A stretch of DNA of 64,000 nucleotides from Amycolatopsis camponoti (GCF_902497555.1 NZ_CABVGP010000002.1:2492501-2556500); one strand, 5' to 3'; counted from the first letter of the stretch, positions 53,274-62,445 are shown. The notes: generated from the sequence alone by a model not told the origin. Translations and numbers: made by a program.

Positions 53274-55559
53274 CTAGCGCGGTAAGCCTGCGGAGTCGGG
53301 GCCGCCGGGATAGAAGAGCCCGGCGTACCACTGTGGCCTCTTCTGCCCGCCGATCCATGTGCGCCACCTGTCGTGGTCCTGTCCTCCGAGGATCACGAGT
53401 AGAGCCGCTGTGCCGGTTTCATCTGTCATCTTTTGCATCGCGATTCGATCGTCCGGGCTCGGTTCGGCTGCATTTCGTGGATGGGTATGCCATCCACCGA
53501 CAAACTGGACCTGCTGCCGGGTCAGGAAGCGGCGTTGCTCTACCGCTTCCCTCGCCGCGACCGGATCGACATACAGCTTCTCGGCGAACGCTTCACTGCC
53601 GTCCGGCAGGCCGTGCGCCTCGGTGACCCACACGACCCGGCTGGCATGATCGATCTGCCCCAGCAAGAGACCTCCCGTTTCGATGTCCGGACCGCGCGTG
53701 CCTGCCATCCGGATGACGTCGTTGCGCATCTCGGCGAACGCAGATGGGCTCAGCCGTACGTGGTATCCCTGCTCGGCGTCTACTGCCGCGATGTCCTCAG
53801 GCCAGTGCCGGCGATCCGAAGTCGGGTACTGCCCGCGCGTCCCCGGAGCGCGTAGGACCGAGGCCCACCTCAACGGCTGGGCCGGGTGCAGTGGGGCGCC
53901 GAGGATGGTCAGCGCGTCGTTGAGCAGCCAAGCCGAGAAGGACGCGAGATCTGCCGCCGAACCCACGTAGGTGAGGTCCGAGCAGCCCGGCTCGGGCAGG
54001 AACAAGTCGGTCCGCGGCAGGGCCGGGTAGAAGTCGTCGAGCACGTCGAGAAGACTGTCGTCGTCGGCCGCGGTCACCGCCAGCTTGCGCAGAATGTCGG
54101 CGCCGGCACCGCCGGCGCCCGGCAGCGCCAGAGTGGCGACCCCGCGTGCTGAGTCGTGGCCGACCGTCATCGACAGCAGAGGCGGCTGCGACCGGCCACC
54201 CTCCCAGCGGGATCGCTCGAGTGCGGCGGCGACGGTGCGAGCCGCAGTGGCGTCGATGATTAGATCCACGTCGATGTCGTGGTCCTGCAGCACGTGTACC
54301 ACCGCGTCACCGTGCGTCGCTGTGATCTTCGTACCGGAGCGGATTGCTGCGAGCCGGTGGGCGAGGACCTTGGCCTTCGGCTGGCGGAAGTCTGCTTCGG
54401 TGTAAGGCTGGCGCACCAGAATCCCGGGCAGAACGCCCCCATTGTCGATGATGCGTAGCTCGGCCGCTCCCGCACGGACGCAGAACTCGGCGATGGGTGC
54501 GCCTAGGCCGCCGCAGCCCAGCAGGAGAATCCGTTTGTTGCGCAACCATGACGCGGGTCTGCTCACATCGCGGCGGATGGTGAACCGGGGGCGCTGATCG
54601 AGAACCTGAACCCACAGCACCCGATCCTGCGCAGTCAGTGGACGGGAGACCAGGCGGGATCCGTTCAACAGCCACGCCGCTAGATAGGCGACGCGCGATG
54701 GCGCGGCTGATCCGGTTGGTGCGGGGCTCACCACCAGCACGACTACTGGCGGACCAGCACCGGTTTCAGGGTTCGGCGGCAGATGGCGGTCGTTGGCTTC
54801 CCATGCGCGCTGCAGTCTCTCTTTCAATCGGTCGGTGTCGATACGCTGCTCCCGCAGCCCCGCCAGCAGGTCGCCTATTCGAGTGGGAAAGCTGAAACCG
54901 ACCGGGTCAGGCAACCCGATAACCACTGCCAGGAACGCTGGGCCGTTCTCGGGAGGTCCTGCATCGTCTGTGGTGATCCAGCGTCGTACTTCCCAGCGGT
55001 TGCGGCCGACCAGACCGACCCACGCCCAGCACAGCCACGGCTCCGGATCGGCTTCGAGTGCATCAGGGAGTTCCTGCTGAACCGTGATGACGTCCGAGAT
55101 GGAGGTGCCGGTCACCGGCGGCTCCGGGACGATGTCGCCGAAGGTGAGAGTTCCCTCTTCGACACAGCGGAACCACTCGATCAGACGATCGGCGAGTCCG
55201 TGCATGCCTCGTGCGGGATCCCAGTCGTTGTCTGAGAGGTACAGGCAGATGCGGTGTCCCCAGAGTACGTGGGGCAGCCCGGCGAACCGGTTGTGGTCTG
55301 TGTGGACGCTCGGCTCGTGAAACGGATACGTCGGCGGCACCATCACGTACACCGCCTCGGCCGACTGCAAGGAAACCAGCGGTGTCCGGTCCCGTTGCGC
55401 CTGGCAGTCGATCAGCAAATCGATGCGGACCTTTGCGGCCACGTCCGTGCGCTCGTGCGTCCGGACGACCGCGATGCCTCCGGCAGTCAGGCGCTCCAGC
55501 TCGGAGAGCTCCCGTTGCGCTTGTCGCTGGCCCGGGGTGAGGGGAATGAGGCCGGTCAC
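53274..55559 (-). CDS. Fused E2-E1-JAB protein (Cap2 plus Cap3 in one chain)
   Basis: This 761-aa protein joins three ubiquitin-system activities. Residues 1 to about 140 are an E2-like domain with PPTYPFHEPSVH and the Cys in RICLYLSDNDWDP (Cys105). Residues about 340-560 are a ThiF/E1 adenylation domain with LLLGCGGLGAPIAEF (346 on) and a second Cys in EPGCSDLTYVGS (Cys526) at the E1 catalytic position. Residues about 605-761 are a JAB/JAMM isopeptidase with Glu627 (IETGG), GWHTHP (His691, His693), Ser701 and Asp704. In type II CBASS, Cap2 (E2-E1) ligates the CD-NTase C-terminus and separate Cap3 (JAB) removes it; here one chain has all parts. It overlaps the upstream 627-aa gene (ATGA). Confidence 0.9.
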   Translation of the reverse strand: MTGLIPLTPGQRQAQRELSELERLTAGGIAVVRTHERTDVAAKVRIDLLIDCQAQRDRTPLVSLQSAEAVYVMVPPTYPFHEPSVHTDHNRFAGLPHVLWGHRICLYLSDNDWDPARGMHGLADRLIEWFRCVEEGTLTFGDIVPEPPVTGTSISDVITVQQELPDALEADPEPWLCWAWVGLVGRNRWEVRRWITTDDAGPPENGPAFLAVVIGLPDPVGFSFPTRIGDLLAGLREQRIDTDRLKERLQRAWEANDRHLPPNPETGAGPPVVVLVVSPAPTGSAAPSRVAYLAAWLLNGSRLVSRPLTAQDRVLWVQVLDQRPRFTIRRDVSRPASWLRNKRILLLGCGGLGAPIAEFCVRAGAAELRIIDNGGVLPGILVRQPYTEADFRQPKAKVLAHRLAAIRSGTKITATHGDAVVHVLQDHDIDVDLIIDATAARTVAAALERSRWEGGRSQPPLLSMTVGHDSARGVATLALPGAGGAGADILRKLAVTAADDDSLLDVLDDFYPALPRTDLFLPEPGCSDLTYVGSAADLASFSAWLLNDALTILGAPLHPAQPLRWASVLRAPGTRGQYPTSDRRHWPEDIAAVDAEQGYHVRLSPSAFAEMRNDVIRMAGTRGPDIETGGLLLGQIDHASRVVWVTEAHGLPDGSEAFAEKLYVDPVAAREAVEQRRFLTRQQVQFVGGWHTHPRNAAEPSPDDRIAMQKMTDETGTAALLVILGGQDHDRWRTWIGGQKRPQWYAGLFYPGGPDSAGLPR

Positions 55560-57439
55560 GAGCGGCCGAACGTGATGGCCGTTTGTGGTGCCGAGCCGAT
55601 TCCCTGCATCACCGCCTGGGTCGCCTTCAGACCGTAAGGTGCCCTGACTTGGCTACCGGAGGCACCTCGACCACCGGAGACCGTTCCTGGCGTCCGCGAG
55701 CGGTGCGCAGGCGAGTCGGCGCCCGGCGCTGCGCCGCGGGTGGTGTTGTGGTCACCGGCGCTCGACGAGCGGGTTGTCTCGTGTGCCCTGTCCGAGGCGA
55801 AGGCCGGGCGGGTGGTGCCGTTTGTGCCGTGCGTGCTCCTGGAAGCTTCTGCAGACGCTCCCGGCTCAACCATGCCGGCGAAGTCCTGCGCCGGTTCCCG
55901 GTCCCCGCCGGGTGCCCCCTCGGTAGTGGGGGAGGATTTTCGCGGGATCTCGACATGGGTGGCCACGGCGCCCGGTTCCGCAGTTGCAGGCCTGGTGAAG
56001 CTGTGGGGATCTCCGGCGCTCGGCGGCTGCGCTGCCTCCGTGGAGCTTCCTGCCGCTTGCGGGGGGCTGAGCAAGAGATGTCCTGGTGGAGGCTGCTCGG
56101 CCTGACCTGGTGCGTGCTCTCGAACCGGGTACGCAGCCAGCAGATCTGCGATCGCCGGCCGGCCGCTCCGACCGGCCAAGGCGAGCCGCAGCGCTGTGGG
56201 CCTGGGCGTACGAGGGGCCTCCGGCAACTTCGAAGCATCACCGAGCAGTCGCTCCAGGTCCGTGCACTCGGGACGATGCCCGGTGCTGGCACACAGCAAC
56301 GGACCCAGCGTCGCATACACCGCGACCATGCCGGACACCGGGAGCGCCATGGGCTGGTCCGAGTTCGCCCACCGCAGCGCGGCCTCGGGCACGAGCACCG
56401 CGACCAGCGGAGGCAATCCGGTGAGACGCACGATCATGCGGGCCGAGCCGTCGCTGCCGACGACGGTCTCCAGCCAGAACGACTCCAGCAGGACGGCGAA
56501 CGCGCCCAGCATCCGGCAGTCGACGGCTCCCCACACCAAGGCGATAGCCAGCCAATCGCGCTTCCCGAAGATCTCGGAGGCATCCTGCCTGAGCGGATCC
56601 TGCCAGCCCTCGCTGAGGACGAGCTCGCTCGAGACCTGCGGATGCTCGCCGGCGATGTCGAGGCGGTCTGAGGTCGGCTCCTGTGCCTCCGTCGCGTCAG
56701 GCCGGGGGACAGCGGGCTGCTGTACCTCCTCATCGATGAATCGCTGACGCAAGACATGCCACTGCCCGGACCCGTCCGGATGAGGTGCCCACCAAACGTG
56801 AAGCGTGGTCGCCGTCCGTGGCACGGTGTCGGTGCGTGCCACTCGCTTTTTCGAGCGGGGAACGCAGGTTTCGCACGTGTTTCCGTGGGCAGTGATGATC
56901 ATGATGTCGGTGTTGACCGCGATCTCGACCCGGGTTTCACAGTCGGTGCATGCCCGGCTGGCTGTGACTTCGTGCCTCGCCGCCGGTTCCTGCGCATAGT
57001 CGTCGCGCGTCGCCGCGAATGTCGGCGTGGCGCCCGAGCTGTCCGCGTGAGGATCTTCGGCAACCACGGCATCCCGCTCGGCAGCTTCGGCTGGGGCGAC
57101 GGGCGGCCCACCGGGCCTCGTGTCCGGGTGAGGACCGGATGTGACTACTGATTCTCCCTGCGGCCCGCGCGGACTGGCCTGCGTCGATCCGCTCTGTCCC
57201 GGTCCCTGCGGACCCGTCGGGTCGGAGTACGTGCCTGATCCCGGCCCGCCGGAGCCACCGTCCGGCGCGGACCTCCGGCGCCGAGTCGGGGTTCCACCCG
57301 AGATGTCTCGCTCAGGAGTGCCTCTGGAGGAATCGCCACGCGGGTTGGCACGTGGGCGGATATCACTGCCAGCACCGCCCGGGCCGCTCGTGCCTGGGCT
57401 GGCTCCTGTGGAGACCGGACGCCGATAGGTCACTGCCAT
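55556..57439 (-). CDS. Unknown 627-aa protein with zinc-ribbon-like Cys pairs, coupled to E2-E1-JAB
   Basis: I do not recognise this protein. Residues 1 to about 150 are disordered (Pro, Gly, Ser, Arg rich). Two CxxC pairs (Cys164/Cys167 in CTDC, Cys189/Cys192 in CETC) look like a zinc ribbon. Residues about 205-440 form a globular part with WWAPHPDGSGQWHVLRQRF and hydrophobic runs (LAIALVWGAVDC, LPPLVAVLVPEAALRW, MALPVSGMVAVYATLG). The C-terminal third is again disordered, Thr/Ser/Ala/Arg rich, ending QTAITFGRS. It overlaps the E2-E1-JAB start (ATGA), so it is made in step with it. It may be a conjugation target, a sensor or a scaffold, none of which is shown. Confidence 0.7.
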   Translation of the reverse strand: MAVTYRRPVSTGASPGTSGPGGAGSDIRPRANPRGDSSRGTPERDISGGTPTRRRRSAPDGGSGGPGSGTYSDPTGPQGPGQSGSTQASPRGPQGESVVTSGPHPDTRPGGPPVAPAEAAERDAVVAEDPHADSSGATPTFAATRDDYAQEPAARHEVTASRACTDCETRVEIAVNTDIMIITAHGNTCETCVPRSKKRVARTDTVPRTATTLHVWWAPHPDGSGQWHVLRQRFIDEEVQQPAVPRPDATEAQEPTSDRLDIAGEHPQVSSELVLSEGWQDPLRQDASEIFGKRDWLAIALVWGAVDCRMLGAFAVLLESFWLETVVGSDGSARMIVRLTGLPPLVAVLVPEAALRWANSDQPMALPVSGMVAVYATLGPLLCASTGHRPECTDLERLLGDASKLPEAPRTPRPTALRLALAGRSGRPAIADLLAAYPVREHAPGQAEQPPPGHLLLSPPQAAGSSTEAAQPPSAGDPHSFTRPATAEPGAVATHVEIPRKSSPTTEGAPGGDREPAQDFAGMVEPGASAEASRSTHGTNGTTRPAFASDRAHETTRSSSAGDHNTTRGAAPGADSPAHRSRTPGTVSGGRGASGSQVRAPYGLKATQAVMQGIGSAPQTAITFGRS

Positions 57440-57455
57440 GCTGACTATTATGCAT

Positions 57456-57497
57456 TGATCAACAGATAATTGGGATCGTCAGGAACTGTTGATCTTA
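57456..57497. promoter_or_regulatory. Inverted repeat upstream of the CBASS-like operon
   Basis: GATCAACAG (57458-57466) and CTGTTGATC (57487-57495) are perfect 9-bp arms, 20 bp apart, about 20-55 bp upstream of the operon start at 57439. On the minus strand CATAAT lies 7 bp before that ATG. The region is AT-richer than the surroundings. A regulator site and promoter are inferred. Confidence 0.45.
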
Positions 57498-57644
57498 AGG
57501 GGTGCTAGTTCTTCGAAAACGTCTCGTTGGATCTGCTTTTTGTTGCAGTTCGTGAAAATTTCGTAGTGTTGCAGGGGAGTGGATTCCGCAGAAATGGACT
57601 GCTCTGGTGCTGCGCAGGTCGGCGATGCACGGTACGGGACAGTG

Positions 57645-59360
57645 TCACGAGCATCCGTAGTATTGCTTGGCAACACCAGTTTTGACGAACTGCCAGTTTT
57701 GTCCGTCTGTCGACGTCGGAGCGTAGACCGGCACGTCTCCGTCGGAGGCGTTGGACCTGAATGGCCCGAACGACTGCACGTGCACGACTGTGTCGTCGCC
57801 GATCGCGTAGCTGACGTTGAGACTGAAGGTGTAGTTCGCCTTGCATCCATGGGCGTCGATCCGGATCAATCCTTGCTTGTCTTTGCTGACAGCAAAGCCA
57901 GGACCGAGAGGTTCGTTTCGTGCAAGCTTGGCGTCGGGGTTGACGCTTGGGTCCATGGAACCGTCGACTCCGTCTTCGATTCCCTTGTCGACGAGTTTCT
58001 TTGCATCCAGATCGAGGTCGAAGACCCGGTTGCCGAGACCTCCGCAACCACCCTGGGGTGAATAGATCCAGGCGGCCTGCTCGTGTGTTGACGGCTTGAA
58101 AGACGGGGTGATATCCAAGATGTCGACTGTCTTGCCTGCCGTGGCTGACAAGAAGAGGTAGATGTAACCGCTCAGGTAGAAGGCCCCTCCTCGTGCAACG
58201 GCCTGCTCGCGGATGTCGGCACCAGCGGCCGGGAAGGTTTCTATTGCCGGGCCCTTGGCCGGCATCGAGACGGCGGTGCCGCCGTCACAGCCTCGCATTG
58301 TCGGCCAGGTGCTCCGCGCAACGAGCGTCGAATCGGGTGCTTCCTTGTTGGTAGTGGACGCCGCCGTCGTGCTCGGCGTCGCGCTGGTTTCGGGCGACGG
58401 CGACGCTGAGGTCATGGCGGGCGGTGATGACGGTGCTGTTGAGGAGTGCGGTGGGCTAGCTTGTGACTCGGAGTCTGTTTGCGTAGCGATGGCGTAAGTC
58501 AGCCCGGAGCCCAACGCTATGACGACCGCTGTGGCAACGATGATCGTCTTTTGTCGGGAGGGCCTTCGAGATTTTTCCGGCCTGGTGTCTTGAGCTGTGC
58601 CGCTTGGAAGTACCGGTTCGGAGCTCGTGGGACTGCCGGAAGCCACGTTGCGGAACATCGGAATGATGTGGGTCTGGCCAGTTGTCCGCTGCTGCGGTTT
58701 CGGTAGTGCCCGCTCATCCAGTGTCTGCCACAGGCGACCGTAGATATCGTTGAGTGAGAGGCTGGCGGGACCGTGCGGAACTCCATTGCGGAGCAGGTGC
58801 AGCAGCGCACCGGTAAACGCGGTGTTTCTCTCGCCTGCCGGAGCCAGTGCCATCTCGGTCGACGGGGTTGCGGCCAGGATGTACGTCCCCGTAATACCGA
58901 GGCTCGGGGTGTTGCTCATCCCGTCTGTTGCCAGGCCGCTGAAACAGCAGTCCAGTATGAGGATTCGGTTCCGCGCAGGGCAGTCGACAAGTATCTCCCG
59001 CAACAGTTGGTATCGAAGTGCGCTGGCCTGCAACTCCTCGGGGTCGGTTCCGCTGAGGCTCAGATAGAGCTCGTTGTTGTTGGCCGCCAGGCCATGGCCG
59101 GCGAAGTAGACGATGAGAGTGTCTGCGGTCGTCATGGCGTATCGCCGCAATGTGCGCGTAACGGAAAGCGCGTCGGGTGCGTTGCGGATGGTTGCGCAAT
59201 GCTGCGGCAGCAGTCCGAAGACTGCGGGATCGGTCAGCGCCGCGGCGAGGTCGGTGAGGTTGTTGTCGACCGACGGCAGGTTGGGTAAATCAGTATTGCT
59301 GGCGTACACGCTCGTTCCCACGAGCACCGCTGCTGACCGCCGAAGGTCTGGTTCGAGCAC
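57645..59360 (-). CDS. Caspase-like (peptidase C14) membrane protein
   Basis: This 571-aa protein starts with a caspase/metacaspase domain (residues about 8-235): VLVGTSVYASNTDLP, VYFAGHGL with catalytic His89, and LILDCCFSG with the Cys at 138 or 139. A Ser/Pro/Thr-rich linker and one membrane helix (about 272-292, IIVATAVVIALGSGLTYAIA) follow. A large extracytoplasmic part comes next, with Cys pairs (MRGCDGG, GGCGGLGN, GCKANYTF, YYGCS). The protease part is on the inside and the C-terminal part outside by normal topology. It diverges from an EACC1 gene at 59511, the pairing seen in conflict-type systems where a constant component is linked to a death effector. Confidence 0.9.
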   Translation of the reverse strand: MLEPDLRRSAAVLVGTSVYASNTDLPNLPSVDNNLTDLAAALTDPAVFGLLPQHCATIRNAPDALSVTRTLRRYAMTTADTLIVYFAGHGLAANNNELYLSLSGTDPEELQASALRYQLLREILVDCPARNRILILDCCFSGLATDGMSNTPSLGITGTYILAATPSTEMALAPAGERNTAFTGALLHLLRNGVPHGPASLSLNDIYGRLWQTLDERALPKPQQRTTGQTHIIPMFRNVASGSPTSSEPVLPSGTAQDTRPEKSRRPSRQKTIIVATAVVIALGSGLTYAIATQTDSESQASPPHSSTAPSSPPAMTSASPSPETSATPSTTAASTTNKEAPDSTLVARSTWPTMRGCDGGTAVSMPAKGPAIETFPAAGADIREQAVARGGAFYLSGYIYLFLSATAGKTVDILDITPSFKPSTHEQAAWIYSPQGGCGGLGNRVFDLDLDAKKLVDKGIEDGVDGSMDPSVNPDAKLARNEPLGPGFAVSKDKQGLIRIDAHGCKANYTFSLNVSYAIGDDTVVHVQSFGPFRSNASDGDVPVYAPTSTDGQNWQFVKTGVAKQYYGCS

Positions 59361-59510
59361 TGCTATGAACTCCCGCCCCTGCGCCCTGATGACTCATGCG
59401 GGCAGGATGTCGCTCCATGCCGGGCGCGGTGTTACAGCTGCTAACGGTCTCGCTGTTTGTAACGATGCTTCCCGGCGGGATCTCCGGTATCCCTGAAGCG
59501 GCGGTGGTAG

Positions 59511-59885
59511 ATGCGAGTCCTGTTGAGCTGTGATGGTTCGGCGCGCGATGCGCGAGGCCTGGCCGACTGGCTGAGGCGGGTTGACGAGCTGCGCGGAGGT
59601 GTCGAGCTCGTCGGCGGGCCGGTGCAGCCAGACAGGATGGGCGGTGTGCTCGATGTCGTCGGTATCGCAGTGGGCGGCGGGGGCGCTGCCACGGTGCTGA
59701 TCCGTTCCGTCTTTACCTGGCTGGGGCAGCGACCGCGCGGTACCCGTCTGGTTTTGGACTTAGAGCAGGGCGTGGGCCGTAAGGTGCACCTCGAACTGAG
59801 CAGCGCCGACAACTGCGCCGCGGTGATCGGCCAAGTGCTGGCTGCGCTTGGCGATTCCTCGAACCCCGACCAGGAGCCCCGATAA
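59511..59885 (+). CDS. EACC1-like effector-associated constant component
   Basis: This 124-aa protein has the pattern of EACC1: LADWLRRVDELRGGVELVGGPVQPDRMGG, then LDVVGIAVGGGGAATVLIRSVFTWL with a short hydrophobic stretch, then a small beta-rich C-terminus (RLVLDLEQGVGRKVHLELSS). EACC1 proteins accompany effector domains such as caspases in actinobacterial conflict systems; their exact role is not known. It diverges from the caspase-like gene over 150 bp. Confidence 0.88.
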   Translation: MRVLLSCDGSARDARGLADWLRRVDELRGGVELVGGPVQPDRMGGVLDVVGIAVGGGGAATVLIRSVFTWLGQRPRGTRLVLDLEQGVGRKVHLELSSADNCAAVIGQVLAALGDSSNPDQEPR

Positions 59886-60439
59886 TCCTCGGCAGCTTCT
59901 GATTCTGTGCCGGTAAAGATTCGCATCGGCGTACCGGTGCCGGTCAGGCTCTTGCGTGCGGGTCGCCGATACCCAGCGAGACCCGGCCTTCGTCGGAACG
60001 CAACTCACCAGCTCATGCGCCCTTGAACGGGGTCGCTCAGCCATTGACGCCGCTAAGTGATCCGGTGGTCGGTAGCGCCGAGCGGCCGCAACAGCCTGAG
60101 CCTCGCCGGCCGGACGGCGGGCGAGGCCGGATCGACTGAGCAAGGGGAAGCCGAGGTCGAAGAGTGGTTGGTGCGGGACGTCGATGGGGTCGCCGGATAC
60201 CAGGCAGGTGTCTTTCGTGAGCGCAAGCTGGCCTTACTCCAGCGTGCGGTGCGGGAGGCGGTGGCGGGCTCACGGGTGTGGGCCGCCACCTTCCCCGTGT
60301 GCGCGCGGCGGTCGGCCCGCGGTCCCTGAGATGGCCGGTGATGGCGAGGCAGGGCCACCGCCGGGGTGTGCGTCAGCGGTGGCGTGCTTCACCCCCGGGG
60401 ACCACCGGCTCCGGCTCGGCGCCGGTCTCGGTGTCGTGT
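59886..60439. other. No intact gene recognised
   Basis: Open frames on both strands overlap here but none has clear similarity. A plus-strand frame at 60057-60329 reads LVRDVDGVAGYQAGVFRERKLALLQRAVREAV, which looks protein-like but is not identified. The region may be the decayed flank of the dprA remnant. Confidence 0.4.
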
Positions 60440-60990
60440 TCGAACACGGTGAGGTGTCGGTTGCCAGCGTCGCCAAACGGGCGGTGCCATACTGGATGAG
60501 CTGGTGACAGCCTGCGGATATGGCGGAGCTGATCGGTCCGGGGATGGCCAGGACCGGCCTGCCGAGTGTGGCGGCGATGTGCGCGGCGTGGCGGGCGCCA
60601 CTGCTCTGTCCGGCTTCGATGACCACGGTCGCGTCGGTGAGGGAGCAGGCGCCGGCGGGTCACGAAGCGGTGCCGGGCCGATGGGACGCCGGGCGGATAT
60701 CCCGATATGAGTGCGCCGGAGTGTGCGATCCGCTGGAGCAGGCTCACGTGCCCGGCTGGGTAGCCAGCGTCGAGGCCGCCAGGACCGCGACCGTGGCTGC
60801 GGGACGGTGGGCGGCGAGTGCGCCTCGGCGTCCGGCGCCGTCGATGCTGTAGGCGGCGCCGCTCCAGACCGCGATGTCGCGCGACGGTTCGGAGGCGTGG
60901 TGTTCGCCGTATTCGGTCGCGGCCTGCGCACCGCAAATCGTGACGGAGCGGGCGGCGGCGAGTTCGTCGGGCCGGCGAAGGCGTCGGCGG
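60440..60990 (-). pseudogene. dprA: Decayed dprA-like gene
   Basis: Three minus-strand frames give consecutive DprA (DNA processing protein A) pieces: RRPDELAAARSVTICGAQAATEYG and YSIDGAGRRGALAA (about 60,800-60,990); then YPAGHVSLLQRIAHSGALISGYPPG and ARHRFVTR (about 60,660-60,780); then IEAGQSSGARHAAHIAATLG, IPGPISSAISAGCHQLI (about 60,440-60,626). At least two frameshifts separate them, so no working protein is made. Active DprA-like proteins load RecA on incoming single-stranded DNA. Confidence 0.75.
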
Positions 60991-61138
60991 GCCATTCGTC
61001 TTCCGCGTCATGTCCGAGCGTGTTGTGTCGGGCGGTGTGTTCGGCAAGCGCCCGAATTCATCCATAGGTTGGTCGAGATCTATCATCGGTCAAGTGCTGG
61101 AGTAGGCGATCTTGTTGGACCGCCGGAAGGTAGGTCCG

Positions 61139-62038
61139 ATGCCCGGAGCACCCGCGCCGTATCTCAGCCGCGCGACGCGTGCGGCGCTTAGGGACGTCGC
61201 AGCTTCGTTGACATTCTCCCAAGTCAGCCGCGTCTTTCGTGACGAGGGCTTCGCTGATCACATGTTGATGGCGGTGCGCGCCCAACCGGCGGCCGAGTCC
61301 AAGTGGATGGGGTTCCTTCAAGGCCTCGCGAGTGCCTCGAAGTTCACCGATCCGAGAAGCGTGGTCGATTTCTATATCGAAGCGGTGGATTGGGCCTCAC
61401 CGACGCAGACCCTCGCAGCTCTCCGTGCTGTCGAGGAGATGCTGTGGCTTTTCGATCGGTCGGACGATAGCGGAGATGACTGGGATTCTCTTCCTGGAGA
61501 ACGCTTGCGCCGTCAACTAGCAAAGGACGGTTGCCGCGTCGATGAACAGGGGCGGATTCATCCAGCGGCGAACCTGTTCGTCACCGGTGCAATCGCCGCG
61601 CTCGACGACCCGTCCTTGATCAGGCAGATTCTGCTGCGAATCACTCGCGCAGTACCGGACGACCCGATGCTGGCGATTGGTTCGGCAAAAGAACTGGTTG
61701 AAGCGACTTGCAAGGCCGTCCTCGTGCAGCTTGGACAGCCAGTTTCTGAAGCGGATCTGCCCGGGCTCGTCCGCAAAGCTGAGGAGGCCTTGGCTGTGCA
61801 TCCTCGCAACGTTGACCAGCAGTTGGATGGCGGACCGGCTGTTCGTCGGTTGCTGGGCAGAGTGACTGCGATAGCTGATGATCTCGCGGCTTTGCGGAAC
61901 ACATGTGGAACTGGACATGCTCCGGCAGCCCTGCCGCAGGGGCTCCAACCTCGGCATGGCCGCCTCGCTGTCGCAGCAGCGGATGCCTGGTGCACTTTCA
62001 TCCTTGATGAACTTGCGGCAGTGACGACGACTGGCTGA
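61139..62038 (+). CDS. Abortive-infection protein with Abi_C/HEPN-like C-terminus
   Basis: This 299-aa protein has an alpha-helical N-terminal part and a C-terminal Abi_C domain from about residue 175: LAIGSAKELVEATCKAVL, VRRLLGRVTAIADDLAALRNTCGTGHAPA. The RNTCGTGH (Arg253 to His260) fits the R-x4-6-H motif of HEPN RNases. Such proteins are abortive infection or RNA-cutting defence factors. ATG 61139 with GGAAGG 8 bp upstream is preferred over an in-frame start at 61112. The gene appears to stand alone. Confidence 0.82.
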   Translation: MPGAPAPYLSRATRAALRDVAASLTFSQVSRVFRDEGFADHMLMAVRAQPAAESKWMGFLQGLASASKFTDPRSVVDFYIEAVDWASPTQTLAALRAVEEMLWLFDRSDDSGDDWDSLPGERLRRQLAKDGCRVDEQGRIHPAANLFVTGAIAALDDPSLIRQILLRITRAVPDDPMLAIGSAKELVEATCKAVLVQLGQPVSEADLPGLVRKAEEALAVHPRNVDQQLDGGPAVRRLLGRVTAIADDLAALRNTCGTGHAPAALPQGLQPRHGRLAVAAADAWCTFILDELAAVTTTG

Positions 62039-62445
62039 CGAATGGGCGAAATCGCTTGTCGATGAAGGTTCCTGGTCGCCAGCCTTTAACTGGGGACGCC
62101 ATGGCCAGCTCGATCAAAGGGGTGGTCGCTGGTCCTCCAGCCGCCGTGCGACGAGCCGCCAGCAATGAAGGGAGACAGAGTACTGAGTTTGCCCGGGCAT
62201 CAGAGCACGCGTGCTGTATTCTGGGGTGTGAGTTCGACCGAGTGAGCGCGCAGCGGCTGGGCTACTTAGAGTGACCTGGTTGCAGTCTGCGACCAGCCAG
62301 AGGCATCGTCGCGTCGGCCGCCGGCCGCACTGAATTATCATTGCCCGGCCAGCGATAGTGTTGTGGTTAGCGTGCAAGAACGTCTCGGACACAGTATTAC
62401 CCCACGGATCGCGAAACGCGATCTTGAAACCGGGGTGACCGTAGC
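62039..62445. other. No gene recognised
   Basis: This gap of about 400 bp between the Abi_C gene and the recombinase contains only a minus-strand open frame (62114-62476) that overlaps the recombinase end in another frame and shows no convincing family. It has a somewhat lower GC content. Confidence 0.4.

Noticed and set aside
60057..60329. A 90-codon plus-strand frame with protein-like composition
   Set aside because: No recognisable family and overlapped by frames on the other strand; kept only as a note in the gap.
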